A stretch of 6,147 bases of DNA, taken from Methanosarcinaceae archaeon (lineage in GTDB: Archaea > Halobacteriota > Methanosarcinia > Methanosarcinales > Methanosarcinaceae). This document shows, piece after piece, positions 5,909-6,147 of the stretch (position 1 is its first letter; every line of letters starts with the position of its first letter). The translations under genes and the position numbers were made by a program. Below the pieces are notes generated by a model. That model ran no database searches and was not told where the DNA came from. It worked only from the letters and a program-made list of their open reading frames with translations. Location of the stretch: contig DQIO01000176.1 in the NCBI GenBank assembly GCA_020793555.1, positions 1 through 6,147 of the forward strand. The letters are read 5' to 3'.

Positions 5909-6062
5909 AATGTCCAATATTTATTGTTAAATTTTCATAACCAACGTACATAGGGGGGTTTAAGGCCTATTTTGGGCTTATTTCTATACCACGATTGATA
6001 TTGGTATTAACTTATAGTTGGATCTCAGAATTTTTATGTAACATAGACGAAACATATTCTAG

Positions 6063-6121
6063 AGCGATATTTCATGAAAAACGTTACTATCCTAGTGTCG
6101 AGTCAACCATACAATATCGCT
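6063..6121. repeat. 9-bp inverted repeat spaced 41 bases apart
   Basis: AGCGATATT (6063-6071) is matched perfectly by AATATCGCT (6113-6121). CTAG precedes the left arm and AG follows the right arm, so the similarity continues if two bases are skipped. It encloses most of the short frame at 6074-6136. Function unknown. Confidence 0.3.
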
Positions 6122-6147
6122 AGATATATGATCTGACACTGTTCCAT

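Larger units (their letters stand above)
5624..6147. other. AT-rich intergenic stretch with no recognised gene
   Basis: I see no reading frame of useful length on either strand. The longest worth mentioning are a 36-codon frame at 5800-5910 (begins MAKISKSEVF) and a 20-codon frame at 6074-6136 (begins MKNVTILVSS), neither with a convincing ribosome site. The stretch is rich in short inverted repeats: ACAGAAA/TTTCTGT (5662-5680, 5-base loop), TAAGGCC/GGGCTTA with one mismatch (5961-5980), and ATACCA/TGGTAT (5986-6007), besides those listed separately. TTCCATAAT occurs at 5712-5720 and again at 5785-5793. It may be decayed coding sequence, a remnant of a mobile element, or a long 5' region of a gene beyond the window. 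Confidence 0.5.

Noticed and set aside
5624..6147. CRISPR array in the repeat-rich right end
   Set aside because: The repeats are short, mostly inverted, differ from one another and are not evenly spaced.
6121..6147. C-terminal end of a gene entering from the right on the minus strand
   Set aside because: All three minus frames meet a stop within about 55 bases of the edge, and none shows a recognisable protein end.

Overview
The window looks like a methanogenic archaeon of the Methanosarcinales, of the Methanococcoides/Methanolobus kind. The evidence is a PEF-CTERM sorting tail, archaeal BRE/box A promoters, a tRNA gene without an encoded CCA, moderate AT-richness, and archaea-type information-processing proteins (a Ski2-like helicase with a zinc ribbon, an Sm-like protein, DUF3467, and a winged-helix protein with a four-cysteine tail). 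Genus is a guess; the archaeal assignment is firm.

Left part (1-650): a broken surface-protein gene. Its signal peptide is cut off just after an imperfect direct repeat at the window edge, which may be the end of an insertion element. Its frame is also interrupted at a short T run. The rest ends in a PEF-CTERM anchor and is followed by a good stem-loop/T-tract terminator.

Middle (786-4201): two divergent genes. A RecA/KaiC-like protein with a destroyed Walker A motif is read leftward. An 825-residue archaea-specific Ski2-type helicase is read rightward from a near-consensus box A and is probably leaderless. The spacer between them carries a nested palindrome that could be a shared operator.

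Right part (4344-5599): a run of small genes on the + strand: a DUF3467 protein, an Sm/LSM protein that starts at TTG, a winged-helix protein with a C-terminal four-cysteine module reminiscent of TFE-beta/RPC39, and tRNA-Glu(UUC) with its own promoter. The LSM and winged-helix genes are 27 bases apart and probably share a transcript. With the helicase, most of the identifiable genes concern RNA metabolism or transcription, though nothing shows that they act as one system.

The last 524 bases (5624-6147) hold no gene I can defend. They contain several inverted repeats and two very short reading frames that look like debris or non-coding sequence.
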